DNA of 64,000 bases from Firmicutes bacterium AM55-24TS (GCA_003460745.1 QTVU01000010.1:11859-75858); one strand, 5' to 3'. Shown: positions 29,594 to 38,866, counted from the first letter of the stretch. Numbers and translations are program-made. The notes: a model not told the origin generated them from the letters alone.

Positions 29594-29980
29594 CTACGAC
29601 ATAGTTTTCCAAAGTCCGTGTAAATTGCAATATGAATACACCGTAACAGGCACATTTTCCGGTACTTCAAACGTTGCAATCGGATCGTCACCTTTTTTCA
29701 ACGTGATACGCTGTTCAAGATATTTACTCTTTACTTCTATCCACTGTATGCTGTGTTCCTTACTCATCGGATGAAGCACACGCCCCACGCATACGGTTAA
29801 GTTATTCCCCTCCCTTTTGACTATCGGCAAATGTTTTTCTTCCAGAGCAATCAATTCATTCGCCTTTAATAATTCCATAGGCTTTCCGCAGCAAGTCAAA
29901 TCATCACAGCAATGCGGTGTTATCGACTCCAATATCGCGTCACATACACCGCATTTATAAAATTTAGGTTCATAAAGCAA
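29594..29980 (-). CDS. dfx: desulfoferrodoxin (superoxide reductase)
   Basis: A 128-residue 2Fe superoxide reductase that reduces superoxide to peroxide without releasing oxygen, a typical defence of strict anaerobes. The N-terminal desulforedoxin domain has Cys-Gly-Val-Cys and Cys-Cys for the first iron. The catalytic domain shows Glu-Glu-Lys-His, His-Pro-Met-x4-His and the final Cys-Asn-Leu-His-Gly-Leu-Trp that provides the axial Cys and last His. The start is TTG at 29980 with AGGAGG eleven bases upstream; no in-frame ATG covers the desulforedoxin domain. A Cys-Cys pair between the usual cysteines (CCDDL) is unusual. Confidence 0.92.
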   Translation of the reverse strand: MLYEPKFYKCGVCDAILESITPHCCDDLTCCGKPMELLKANELIALEEKHLPIVKREGNNLTVCVGRVLHPMSKEHSIQWIEVKSKYLEQRITLKKGDDPIATFEVPENVPVTVYSYCNLHGLWKTMS

Positions 29981-30032
29981 TTTTGCCCTCGCCTCCTTTT
30001 TCTTTAGTATTTTCTAATTTTAGTAATTTATA

Positions 30033-30311
30033 CTAAAACCACTCCGATAAAAATATAAACGCAAGTGCTATCAAAAGAAGTTTGTCGTCGCAATCGTCAA
30101 TAAGCAATACCAATGCAACCACAATAAGTATTAAATCGTCAGTACCCAAACCGCTTAAAATTCCGCCGTTGTCGGGTTTGTCACATTTTTTCTCAATTTT
30201 CTCCTCTTTACATTCTATTTCTTTTTTGGGTGGCGGCATAGGTTTCCTCATATCCTCATTACGTCGTTGTACCGGAATCGGCATATCATTATAGCTATAC
30301 GTCCTATACAT
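30033..30311 (-). CDS. small hypothetical protein with hydrophobic C-terminus (92 aa)
   Basis: The first half is hydrophilic, Pro/Lys/Glu-rich with two cysteines. The second half is an almost continuous hydrophobic stretch interrupted by Asp-Asp-Cys-Asp-Asp, so it may form a helical hairpin in the membrane. TGGAGG precedes the ATG. It is the last of three tightly spaced small genes; similar hydrophobic-tail proteins occur in spore-forming clostridia, but I cannot assign a function. Confidence 0.7.
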   Translation of the reverse strand: MYRTYSYNDMPIPVQRRNEDMRKPMPPPKKEIECKEEKIEKKCDKPDNGGILSGLGTDDLILIVVALVLLIDDCDDKLLLIALAFIFLSEWF

Positions 30312-30332
30312 CTCGCCACCTCCAAAATCATA

Positions 30333-30647
30333 TTATTTCTTCAGCATTTTTGTTACGTTTGTAAGCCCCAAAAGCCTTACCGCCGAATCAATAGAATGTT
30401 TTCTGCCCTCACGCATATACGGCTTTAACGAAAGGAGTAAATTTGTTCTCGGATCGTTTTTGTTCACCGCCATACTGTCCATAATATTTTTTATCTGCAT
30501 AATTTGATTTAAACCGTTTGAACTGTCAATCCCCTCCGATGTATTATCCGCAGAAGAAAGTGAGTTCATTACAGTTTTAATTTTGTCTTCCGCATCATCA
30601 CCCAATATATTTTTGAGTGTATCCATTGCGTCTGCCATTTCACTCAC
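30333..30647 (-). CDS. small hypothetical protein (104 aa)
   Basis: A soluble, helical protein with no membrane segment. It ends in a segment (Asn-Leu-Leu-Leu-Ser-Leu-Lys-Pro-Tyr-Met-Arg) followed by a basic tail. GAGGTG lies eight bases before the ATG. It is 3 bp from the upstream gene and 21 bp from the downstream one, so it is part of a three-gene transcription unit. The function is unknown. Confidence 0.7.
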   Translation of the reverse strand: MSEMADAMDTLKNILGDDAEDKIKTVMNSLSSADNTSEGIDSSNGLNQIMQIKNIMDSMAVNKNDPRTNLLLSLKPYMREGRKHSIDSAVRLLGLTNVTKMLKK

Positions 30648-30650
30648 CTC

Positions 30651-30875
30651 TTATAAATTTTTCATAATCTTCATTAAATCAGCCGTACTGAGTCCCGATA
30701 TTCTTTTTTTTACTTCATTTGGATCAAGTTTTGAAAATTCCTGCAATAATTTATCCTTGTCTGTTGAATTGATGTGACTCTTTAATCTTCTTCCGTCTGC
30801 CGAATTTAAAAATTTATTTATCTCTCTTAACTGATTTTCATCAAAATCCTTTAACATTCTCTCTAATCTGTTCAT
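30651..30875 (-). CDS. small hypothetical protein (74 aa)
   Basis: A short, highly charged, helical protein with no domain that I recognise. GAGAGGA precedes the ATG at 30875. It is the first gene of the three-gene cluster; the pattern of two charged helical proteins followed by a membrane-tail protein suggests a small complex, which is inference only. Confidence 0.65.
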   Translation of the reverse strand: MNRLERMLKDFDENQLREINKFLNSADGRRLKSHINSTDKDKLLQEFSKLDPNEVKKRISGLSTADLMKIMKNL

Positions 30876-30934
30876 AATCCACCATTCCTCTCTTAAAATA
30901 TACTATGTTACCTCCTTTTATTATATTCCGCAAT

Positions 30935-30968
30935 AAAAAAAAATGAGTATGTCCAAAAACATACTCAT
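30935..30968 (-). terminator. intrinsic terminator of the surface-polymer operon
   Basis: A perfect 10-bp stem ATGAGTATGT/ACATACTCAT is followed on the minus strand by nine T, 14 bp after the last DUF4330 gene. Confidence 0.88.
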
Positions 30969-30981
30969 CTAAAACAGTGTT

Positions 30982-31467
30982 TTATTCAACAACTTTTACG
31001 CTCTTTATGTCGCCGGAAGTTTTAACATACTTTGAATACAAATCTACATTTCTTCCGACAGACAATTCCGTACTGTCCTCAAGGATATAGTTATCGTCCG
31101 ATTCCTTGCCTGTTGCTCTGATTGTCACATAGCAAGTATATCTTCCGGGCAATTCAGGGTTTTTAAGTTCACCCGACGCTGTTGTTGACTGCAATGTTGC
31201 ATTTTCAACCTGTACATCAACAATTTCGCCCAAGTCTTTTTCAGACTTTTTATCTGTAACCTTGCCTTTTTTCTCAAGTGCGTCAACAGTATACTGTCTT
31301 ACGCTTTCAACTTTAAGTACATATTCAAACTGTTTATTTGATTTAACCGCACCCGTAACACTGCTGCCGTATCTTGCCACAATCCCCACTATTACGGCAA
31401 CGACAAGCACAACAACAAGAATATCAATAATGCTTACTTTTCCGCCGATTTTTCCGTTCTTATCCAC
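30982..31467 (-). CDS. DUF4330 family membrane-anchored protein (1)
   Basis: A 161-residue protein: a short cytoplasmic start, one transmembrane helix (about residues 12-33) and an extracytoplasmic beta-rich domain of the DUF4330 type. AGGAGG precedes the ATG. It is 14 bp after a paralogue, at the end of an operon for a wall polymer. The family has no assigned function; the position suggests a helper of polymer export or assembly. Confidence 0.8.
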   Translation of the reverse strand: MDKNGKIGGKVSIIDILVVVLVVAVIVGIVARYGSSVTGAVKSNKQFEYVLKVESVRQYTVDALEKKGKVTDKKSEKDLGEIVDVQVENATLQSTTASGELKNPELPGRYTCYVTIRATGKESDDNYILEDSTELSVGRNVDLYSKYVKTSGDIKSVKVVE

Positions 31468-31481
31468 GATACATACCTCCT

Positions 31482-31949
31482 TTAGTCATCTATTCCTATA
31501 ACATAGCCTGTTGACGCATATCCTTTACCTCTTACAGGTATTTCCGCGCCGACTTTAACTGCCGTACCTCCTGCCTTTATAGCAAGATCAGAAACATCCG
31601 TATCAGCCTCAATCGTCACATATACGTCATATTTACCTTCTATAACTTCGTTTGAGTAAGTACCGTCAATACTGTTGTAAACCATAGTTACAGCCGGTTT
31701 TGACTCAACATTTTTCACAACTCCGCCGTCTTTTTCCGTAAGGCTGATTGTTACGTCATCACCTATCGTGATTGCATTTGCAAAGTCCTCGTCTTTGTTT
31801 TGAACCATAACTGTAAAATCAACCTTTTCTTTTTCACTTCCGCTTGTAAACGACGGAAGAATTTTAATTGCACCAACAACGATAACCGCAAGTATAACCA
31901 AGATTATTATTGCGTCTATCGCAGTGAATTTTGCTTTCTTCTCTGACAT
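31482..31949 (-). CDS. DUF4330 family membrane-anchored protein (2)
   Basis: A 155-residue protein with the same plan as its downstream neighbour: one N-terminal helix (about residues 12-33) and an exported domain. The two share the Ile-Asp-Ile/Ala helix start and a central Lys/Tyr-x-Val-x-Val-Thr-Ile strand, but are otherwise diverged. AAGGAG precedes the ATG, 13 bp after the glycosyltransferase gene. Confidence 0.8.
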   Translation of the reverse strand: MSEKKAKFTAIDAIIILVILAVIVVGAIKILPSFTSGSEKEKVDFTVMVQNKDEDFANAITIGDDVTISLTEKDGGVVKNVESKPAVTMVYNSIDGTYSNEVIEGKYDVYVTIEADTDVSDLAIKAGGTAVKVGAEIPVRGKGYASTGYVIGIDD

Positions 31950-31962
31950 TTATTTATCCTCC

Positions 31963-33078
31963 TTATTTCATCAAATCAAGATATACTTGTTCTGTTTGTT
32001 TCGTCATCGCCTGTGCCGTAAAAGTCTTTTGGAATATCTTTTTAGCACCTTGCGACATATAATCGTAAAGTTTTTGGTCTGTAAGCAATACTTCAAGATT
32101 ATCAGCCAAAGCCTTTGAATTTTGTTTCGGAACGATATATCCGTTTTGTCCGTTCTTTATAACCCCCGGATTACCTCCGAAATCCGAAACGACTGCCGGT
32201 ATTCCAAGACTCATACCTTCAAGTAAAGCAAGCGATGTAGCCTCTGTACCGAATGATGCATTCGCCTGAACATCGGTTATACTCATAAGTTTATCTACAT
32301 CAGATATAAAACCGGTAAATATAATCTGTTCCTGTCTGTTCATATTTTTAACTTTTTCTTTTAAGTGATTTTCATATGAACCTGTACCGGCAATATAAAA
32401 TCTTGCTTTTATTCCTTTTTGCAAAAGTCTGTCCGCCGCCTCGATAAAATAATCGTGACCTTTTATATCCTCAAGACGTGCAACGATTGACACCGCTTTA
32501 TATCCGTCGGGAAGATTGAAGCGTTCTTTTATAATTCGTTTTTCGTCTGTCGAAACAGGTGTAAGTCCGTCAACGCCGTTTAAAATGACTTTAATCTTGC
32601 TTTCCTTAACACCCGTATCAGTAAGGTTGTCCTTTGCCGCCTCTGCAACGGCAATAATACTGTCCGCATAATGATTGTTAATCATTCCGTTTATAACCTT
32701 GCCGATACCTCTTGATATTTTCTTTGACGGTTCAAATACGCTGTGACGCGTATAAACAACCTTTGCCCCCGCTTGTTTTGCCGCAATTCTTGCTGACATA
32801 CTTGCATGAGTATGAACAATATCGGGTCTTTCACGTTTAAATATCATTCTAAGTTCCTTTACCGCCGCAAAATCAAGCGACTTATCCGCAATTCCGTCAA
32901 CCTCGATTACAGGTATATTCATCTTGTCAATATGCGGTTTTAAAAGGCTGTTTTTCGGAAGAACTACTTTTACGTCAAATGTGTTGTAATCAAAATTTTC
33001 AAGCAGTGTAAGAAGACATTTTCCCGCACCGCCTATGTTTGTATCCGAGGACACTTCTATTACTTTTATTTTTTTCAT
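31963..33078 (-). CDS. glycosyltransferase family 4 (GT-B fold)
   Basis: A 371-residue cytoplasmic enzyme that transfers a sugar from a nucleotide donor. The N-terminal domain has SDTNIGGAGKCLLTLL (residues 11-26) and the VHTHASMSARIA stretch. The C-terminal domain has VARLEDIKGHDYFIEA and the GTEATSLALLEGMSLGIPAVVSD nucleotide-binding region with its Glu-x7-Glu. AAAGGAG precedes the ATG. It is in the operon with csaB, murJ and an O-antigen-ligase-like gene, so it most likely builds the same surface polymer. The sugar is unknown. Confidence 0.9.
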   Translation of the reverse strand: MKKIKVIEVSSDTNIGGAGKCLLTLLENFDYNTFDVKVVLPKNSLLKPHIDKMNIPVIEVDGIADKSLDFAAVKELRMIFKRERPDIVHTHASMSARIAAKQAGAKVVYTRHSVFEPSKKISRGIGKVINGMINNHYADSIIAVAEAAKDNLTDTGVKESKIKVILNGVDGLTPVSTDEKRIIKERFNLPDGYKAVSIVARLEDIKGHDYFIEAADRLLQKGIKARFYIAGTGSYENHLKEKVKNMNRQEQIIFTGFISDVDKLMSITDVQANASFGTEATSLALLEGMSLGIPAVVSDFGGNPGVIKNGQNGYIVPKQNSKALADNLEVLLTDQKLYDYMSQGAKKIFQKTFTAQAMTKQTEQVYLDLMK

Positions 33079-33114
33079 AGATTACTCCTTTCACAGAAAT
33101 TCCAAACTAATTTA

Positions 33115-33199
33115 AAAATTGTTCACAGTACCGCTTTGCGGCTCACGGTGCCGTACATAGGTACTGCCCCGAGCAAAAAGTGGTGCTGCGGGCAATTTT
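33115..33199. other. structured GC-richer intergenic element inside the surface-polymer operon
   Basis: Between the O-antigen-ligase-like gene and the GT4 gene lies an 85-bp block with nested inverted repeats: outer AAAATTG/CAATTTT (33115-33121, 33193-33199), CAGTACC/GGTACTG (33126-33132, 33160-33166), CCGC-TTT-GCGG (33131-33141), ACGG-TG-CCGT (33145-33154) and GCCC/GGGC (33166-33169, 33190-33193). It has no coding sense and no T-tract of its own. It could be a dispersed palindromic repeat or an RNA that stabilises or attenuates the message. Confidence 0.5.
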
Positions 33200-35054
33200 A
33201 GTCAGTCGTTTTTAAGTGTTTCAACGCTAAACCCAAACCTAACACCATAAAGAATACTGCCATTACTCTGTAGTTGTAGAATGTATAGTCAAACATACTC
33301 TGTGCCAAAAATCCTATTACACCGCTGCCCAAAGCCAATGCAAGCATTGAGTCCATGCTCTTTTTATCATCCATTCTGTATACATCAGACATTTTCTTTA
33401 CAAATACAATTTGCATTACCAAGAATACTCCCAGTCCGCTTATGCCTGCCTCAACAAGAAGTTGTAAGAACAAGTTATGTGAATGAGGTGCTATGATAGC
33501 GTTGTATGAGAAGAAAGGATATACCTGTGAAAATGCCGCCTCGCCCATACCTATACCGCCGAGCCAATAATGTTTCATCATTCCGAGCGTACCCATCCAA
33601 ATATATACACGATACGATGTTGACGAGTCCTCCATATTGCCGACACTCATTATACGGTCAACAATAGTCTGCGGTATGATAAACGGCAATATACACAACA
33701 CAATCGGTATAAAGCCCCACCATTTTCCTTCATAGAATGTTACGAATATAACTACGCTCAGCATAAATCCGATCCAACAGCCTCTTGACTGTGTAAGTAC
33801 CAGACACAACGCAAGCACAAGGAACATTAATCCGTACGCCCATTTTGAAAGTTCTTTCCACTTGTTTTTAAGCATATATACCGCCGCAACAGGAAGTACC
33901 AAAAGCAAGTATTCGCCCAGTACGTTCGGATTGCCGAGTGTTGAATATACACGCATTGTTGCGTCTTCAAACATTTCTTCATCAATCCACGCATTTGAAG
34001 TTGTCCAACCGAATGCGTACTGCATTACACCGTAAAGTGCAACAAGTGCACCCGATATAACAAATATCTTAAACAATCCGTAAAGCTGTTCCTTTGTCTT
34101 AACCGTATTCACTACAACAAAGTAGAATGTTAGGAATACAAGATACATCGCCCATACTTTAAGACTTCCCATTCTTGCGAATGATGCAAGTGACGATACA
34201 AGCAATACTCCCAAAAGAAGTAATATACACATACCTACACCGTCAAACTTCCACTTGAAGTTTTCGTCCGAAAGCGATTTAATAACAAGTGACAAAGCCG
34301 TCCATAAACATATACCGGCAAGTATCATTGTCGGCATAAAAGGTGCTAAAAATACCGCCGCATATACACCCGTAATCGGTGCATACATAACAAGCACCAT
34401 ACCGAACAGAGCAAAAGGTATTGCCAAGCCGTAAAGCTTTGAAACGCTCATTACCGCTCCGACAATAATACCGCACAAAAGTGCAAGTACAAGTCTTAGC
34501 TTGCCATTTGTATTCTTTTCATCGTAAAATTCAAAATCAAGATTTTTAAATCCTGCCGCACTTTTTATTACACTTACGACCTTACTCGGATTTAAAAACG
34601 ACATAAGATTGAAGTTAAACACACTCATAATCGCACCGATAACACCGACAATCAAAGCGATTTTCGACAGGCGCATACCTACAATACTGTAACATACAAC
34701 CGTTGCAAGAATCATTATACCGAAAAAACGTGTATTCACCGCCATAAAATTCTGTATATATACTCTCGCCCAATGACATATAAAACTGTTTTTTATGTTG
34801 CTTTCCACAAATTTTCCGATTTTCTTTTTTATAAAAGTTAAAAACGTAAACGGACATCTGACAATTCTTACCGCAACACTGTTTGACTCGTTTTGACCTA
34901 TATTTCTGATCCAAGTCATAACAGAACTGTTTTTCCAAGAACCTGATATTCCGTTATATATCTTCATAAGCAATTTGCAAAGTCCGCTTTTTCTGAACGC
35001 ATTTGCAAAGCTGTGACAAAATGCCGCTATTGAAGACAGTATAAAACTATTCAT
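33198..35054 (-). CDS. O-antigen ligase / Wzy-like polymerase family membrane protein
   Basis: A 618-residue protein with about twelve to fourteen membrane segments. The conserved Wzy_C/O-antigen-ligase region is near residues 395-545: LVLTQSRGCWIGFMLSV, then a large extracellular loop with GIGMGEAAF and PHSHNLFLQLLVEAGISGLG, whose His and neighbouring residues are characteristic. Such enzymes polymerise or ligate lipid-linked glycans on the outer face. AAAGGGTG precedes the ATG at 35054. It follows murJ by 4 bp, so flipping and polymerisation are genetically coupled. Confidence 0.88.
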   Translation of the reverse strand: MNSFILSSIAAFCHSFANAFRKSGLCKLLMKIYNGISGSWKNSSVMTWIRNIGQNESNSVAVRIVRCPFTFLTFIKKKIGKFVESNIKNSFICHWARVYIQNFMAVNTRFFGIMILATVVCYSIVGMRLSKIALIVGVIGAIMSVFNFNLMSFLNPSKVVSVIKSAAGFKNLDFEFYDEKNTNGKLRLVLALLCGIIVGAVMSVSKLYGLAIPFALFGMVLVMYAPITGVYAAVFLAPFMPTMILAGICLWTALSLVIKSLSDENFKWKFDGVGMCILLLLGVLLVSSLASFARMGSLKVWAMYLVFLTFYFVVVNTVKTKEQLYGLFKIFVISGALVALYGVMQYAFGWTTSNAWIDEEMFEDATMRVYSTLGNPNVLGEYLLLVLPVAAVYMLKNKWKELSKWAYGLMFLVLALCLVLTQSRGCWIGFMLSVVIFVTFYEGKWWGFIPIVLCILPFIIPQTIVDRIMSVGNMEDSSTSYRVYIWMGTLGMMKHYWLGGIGMGEAAFSQVYPFFSYNAIIAPHSHNLFLQLLVEAGISGLGVFLVMQIVFVKKMSDVYRMDDKKSMDSMLALALGSGVIGFLAQSMFDYTFYNYRVMAVFFMVLGLGLALKHLKTTD

Positions 35055-35058
35055 CTTC

Positions 35059-36600
35059 TCACCCTTTCTTTTTTATAATACTTTTTATATCGTCCTCGCC
35101 CGTAACAAAAATCATAATACCGTATATTATAACTCCTGTCACACCGCATATACCGCAAGTGAGGATATTTCCTACAACACCGTCAAATCTTGCACCTACA
35201 AATCTGTAAACGAAGAATACGCCTACTCCCATAACAGCCGCCGATATAACGGCTTTTATCATATTCAAAATATCTCTGCCTTTTATCATATCGGGATACT
35301 TTCTGTGCATACAGAACCAGTTCAAAACCGCATTCACGATTGAACCGCCTGCCGCCGCAAGTGCAAGTCCGTTGGTTGCCATTACATTATACAGTACATA
35401 CGCAAGCAAAATATTTATGACCATACTTATAACCGAGTTTCTCATAGGCGTTCTGCTGTCCTGCAGCGAGAAAAATGCTTTTGACAAAATCTCATTAAGT
35501 CCGAGTCCAAGCATACCGACAGAATAGAATTTAAGCAATGTGCTTATTGCCTCAACATCCTCTGCACCCATTTTGCCGTAGCCGTAAATAACAGACGCAA
35601 TCGGTTTTGAAAGAACTATAAATCCTGCCATAAGCGGTGCTATTACAAGCACAATCGCACGCATTGAGCTTACTGTAAGTTTTTTCGCCTCATTGTCGTT
35701 TCCGTCCGCAACCGCACGTGCAAGTTTTGGGAATATCAAGTTTGTAACCACAAAACTGAATACTCCGACAACGATTATATACAGTCTGTTCGACTGCTGA
35801 ATATATGTTACCGCAGAATCGATATTTGACGCAAATCTTTGATTGACTATTGAATAAAGCGGCTGTACCCAAGTTGATATAAGCATAGGTCCTGCAAGCA
35901 AAAGCATTTGCTTTATATACGGATCTTTAAACTTAAAATCAGGTCTGTACTTTACTCCGAATTTTTTTATCCAAGGTATCAGTATTATAAACTGCAAGCT
36001 CCATGCAATAACCATTGTTACCGACAAACCGTAAATACCGAACTTCTTGCCGAATACCACATAATAAAGTATAATCGCCAAATTCGATACAAGGCTTATT
36101 ATTGACGGAATATTGTACTCGCCGAATGACTGCAACAATCCGACAAACGAAAACGCCAGTCCCGTAAATATTACCATAGGGAACATTATCGCGGTAAGCT
36201 GTGCCGCAAGATTGTGCTTGTCGGCTGTATAATTCGGCGCTTGTATGTTCACAAGTACATCTCTGAAAATTATTCCGCCCACAACGATAAATAAGGTTAT
36301 ACAGACAATAAGCGTTACGAACTTATTGACAAATTTCATTGCCTCGTCTTTGCCTTTTTTCGACATTATATCGTTGAAAACAGGTATAAATGCCGCAGAT
36401 ATAACTCCGCCGATTATGACATCAAACAACGTTGTAGGAATAGTTGACGCGGTTAAAAATGCGTCCGACTCCAAGCCGGAACCGAAATATGCTGTTAAAA
36501 GCGAATCTCTTACAAGTCCGAGTACCTTTGACAAAAGCGTTGCCATTGCCATAAAGCCTGCCGTCAGGAGCATTTTCTGTCCGGAAGTTTTTTCTTTCAC
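35059..36600 (-). CDS. murJ: MurJ/MviN-type lipid-linked glycan flippase
   Basis: A 513-residue MOP-superfamily flippase with about fourteen helices. The N-terminal segment TLLSKVLGLVRDSLLTAYFG and SDAFLTASTIPTTLFDVI carry the conserved Arg of MurJ, and the C-terminal region matches too. MurJ flips lipid II for peptidoglycan; in this surface-polymer operon it may instead (or also) flip a secondary wall polymer precursor, and another murJ could exist elsewhere. The ATG overlaps the csaB stop as ATGA. Confidence 0.9.
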   Translation of the reverse strand: MKEKTSGQKMLLTAGFMAMATLLSKVLGLVRDSLLTAYFGSGLESDAFLTASTIPTTLFDVIIGGVISAAFIPVFNDIMSKKGKDEAMKFVNKFVTLIVCITLFIVVGGIIFRDVLVNIQAPNYTADKHNLAAQLTAIMFPMVIFTGLAFSFVGLLQSFGEYNIPSIISLVSNLAIILYYVVFGKKFGIYGLSVTMVIAWSLQFIILIPWIKKFGVKYRPDFKFKDPYIKQMLLLAGPMLISTWVQPLYSIVNQRFASNIDSAVTYIQQSNRLYIIVVGVFSFVVTNLIFPKLARAVADGNDNEAKKLTVSSMRAIVLVIAPLMAGFIVLSKPIASVIYGYGKMGAEDVEAISTLLKFYSVGMLGLGLNEILSKAFFSLQDSRTPMRNSVISMVINILLAYVLYNVMATNGLALAAAGGSIVNAVLNWFCMHRKYPDMIKGRDILNMIKAVISAAVMGVGVFFVYRFVGARFDGVVGNILTCGICGVTGVIIYGIMIFVTGEDDIKSIIKKKG

Positions 36601-38830
36601 AGCGTCACACTCCCTTTTTCATAAAGCTCAATCGCATATTTGCCGTTAAGCTTTGCTTTTTCTTTTAAATGGCTGTAATTTTCTTTTAAATCCTGCTTTA
36701 TCGTGTCGTAATTTGCCACACATTCATCAAGCATTTTCTTTAAATTTTCATCTGTTACTTCATTTACGTCAACGTAGTGTCTTTGATGTGTATATTCCAT
36801 AAAGCTGTTTATCTTAGGGTCATACACCAGGCCGATAAGCGGTACTGAATTTATCGCCGCATAAATTAATGTATGAAGTCGCATACCGATACACATATCA
36901 AAGCATTTAATAATTGAAAGCATTCCCTCAACGGAATAACGTTTCTTGATAATTGCCGATTCATGTTTCATTTTGCGTTTTATGTTCTGCATTATAGCTG
37001 TGTCACGACTTGACTGCATAGGAAGAAATACCGTATAGTAGCCGTATTTTTCGTATGCGTAGTCACAAGCGTTCGCAATTTGAGTTTCAAAGTCACTGCC
37101 TAAGTTCTGCCACTTTCTTACCGACACTCCGAGCAGTTTTTTATCACTCGGAACACCCTCATTTTTCAAAATAGCCTTTCCGAGCTTTTCGTCTGCAATA
37201 TCCAAATCAAGTGCAGGATCGGCTGTAACCTTTACATTTTTGTTTTCAATACCGATTTCACACAACGTTTTATATGAACGTTCATCACGCAATGTTATAA
37301 GGTCAACTTTATCAAGTATTTTCTTGGTTTTCTTGATATTGCCCTTTCTTTCAAGCGGACCTATACCGTTTGAATAAAGCATAACTTTCATATTTTTCTT
37401 TTTTGCCATTGCGATAACCGTAAGATAATACCAAAGTGACTTTGTACTTGTTCTGTCCTGTATCAGTGTACCGCCGCCCGAAATAAGCATATCTGCCTTT
37501 TTCATATGTTTGGCAATCTTTAATACATTCAATCGATTTATAGATTTAACCTTGTAATATTCCATTGTTTCGGCAGGGTTTGCACTTAAAACAACTATGT
37601 TCGGACTTTCCTTATACTGCTTTAAATCATTTATAATCGCCTGCAAAAGTGCGTCATCACCGCTGTTTTTAAAGCCGTAATAACCTGATATAAGAATTTC
37701 TTTGTTTTTCTGCAATGCCCAGTCATAAACCTTTATACTGTCATCAGCCATACGAGTTACGGAATATTCTTTCTTAATAAGTTCTCTGCCGTATTCGCCG
37801 AGTTCTTTCTGCTTATTTTCGTCAAGATTGAAGAATTCAAGTACATCACGTTTTATAAGCTCACTGCTTGACATTTCACATCCGCGGCAACAGAAGTTAG
37901 TATCAATGCCGACTGCAAGTTTGCTCTCATCAAACAATCCGATATATCCCTCGTTACCTGCAATTATAACAGGCTTGTCCGCCGCCATCGCCTCAAGAGC
38001 CGCACGACTCACACCCACAAACAGTTTACACGGTGCAATAAGTTTATTTATATCTGTTCTTGCACCTGTAAGTACAATGACATCACGACCCAACTTTTGG
38101 TTTACGCTGTCAGCCATAGTTTTTACATTATTATAATCATCACCTGCGCCGACAACTATAACTTTTAAATTATCAACCACTTTGTCGATTTCCGGAACTG
38201 CTTCGATAAGCTGTTTTGCAACAAGGCTTCTTGATTCGTCCAAACGGCTTACATAAGTTATAACCGTGTCTTCATCTTTTATACCGAGTTCCTTTTTTAT
38301 ATCTTCACAATCTGTTTTAGGTGAAAACTTTTCAGTGTCAATACCGTTTATCGTAACATTTATATCGCCTGACGGTATGTGATAGTTGTCCATTAAGTAT
38401 GTCTTTATATCCTCCGACACCGCAACAGTCTTTTCACCCCAATCGGTTATATATTTAAGACCGTAGCCTGTATTAAATACCAATGTGCCGTTGTCACAAA
38501 CGGAAACTTCATTCTCTTGTGAAGTTTTCCCAATATAAAAGAAGGGATTCTAGCGTGAGAATGAACTATGTCTATTTTTTCATCTTTAATTATCTTCTTC
38601 AAAAGTCTTGCCGATTTCAGCATATTCAAAGGATTTTTATTCTGCAAAGGTACTGCGTAATGCTTTATTCCCGCGTCCTCGAGTTCCTTTACATAAACAC
38701 CGCCGTTTGATGTAACAATTACATTAAAGCCTTTTCTTTTAAGCTCTTTTGCAAGTTCGACAACGTGTGTTTCCGCACCTCCGATATTTAACTGCATCAA
38801 TGATAAAAGGATATTTGCACCTTTTTCCAA
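36597..38830 (-). CDS. csaB: GT4 glycosyltransferase - CsaB polysaccharide pyruvyltransferase fusion (one frameshift)
   Basis: The repaired product is 744 residues. Residues 1 to about 370 are a GT4 glycosyltransferase (LSLMQLNIGGAETHVVELAKEL, VHSHARIPSF, then a GT-B C-domain). Residues about 385-740 are the CsaB-type pyruvyltransferase (ISGYYGFKNSGDDALLQAII, LISGGGTLIQD, VSVRKWQ, MRLHTLIYAA). CsaB adds pyruvate ketals to the wall polymer recognised by SLH domains, two of which are encoded 8 kb away. The frame breaks at 38480-38481: restoring one G turns His-Trp-Tyr-Leu into His-Trp-Val-Phe-Asn-Thr-Gly-Tyr. I place the start at TTG 38830 behind AGGTGAG; the ATG at 38851 has no ribosome site and sits almost on the predicted transcription start. 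Confidence 0.88.
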
Positions 38831-38866
38831 AGTACTCACCTGCTCTTTCATACATACTTATTTTTT

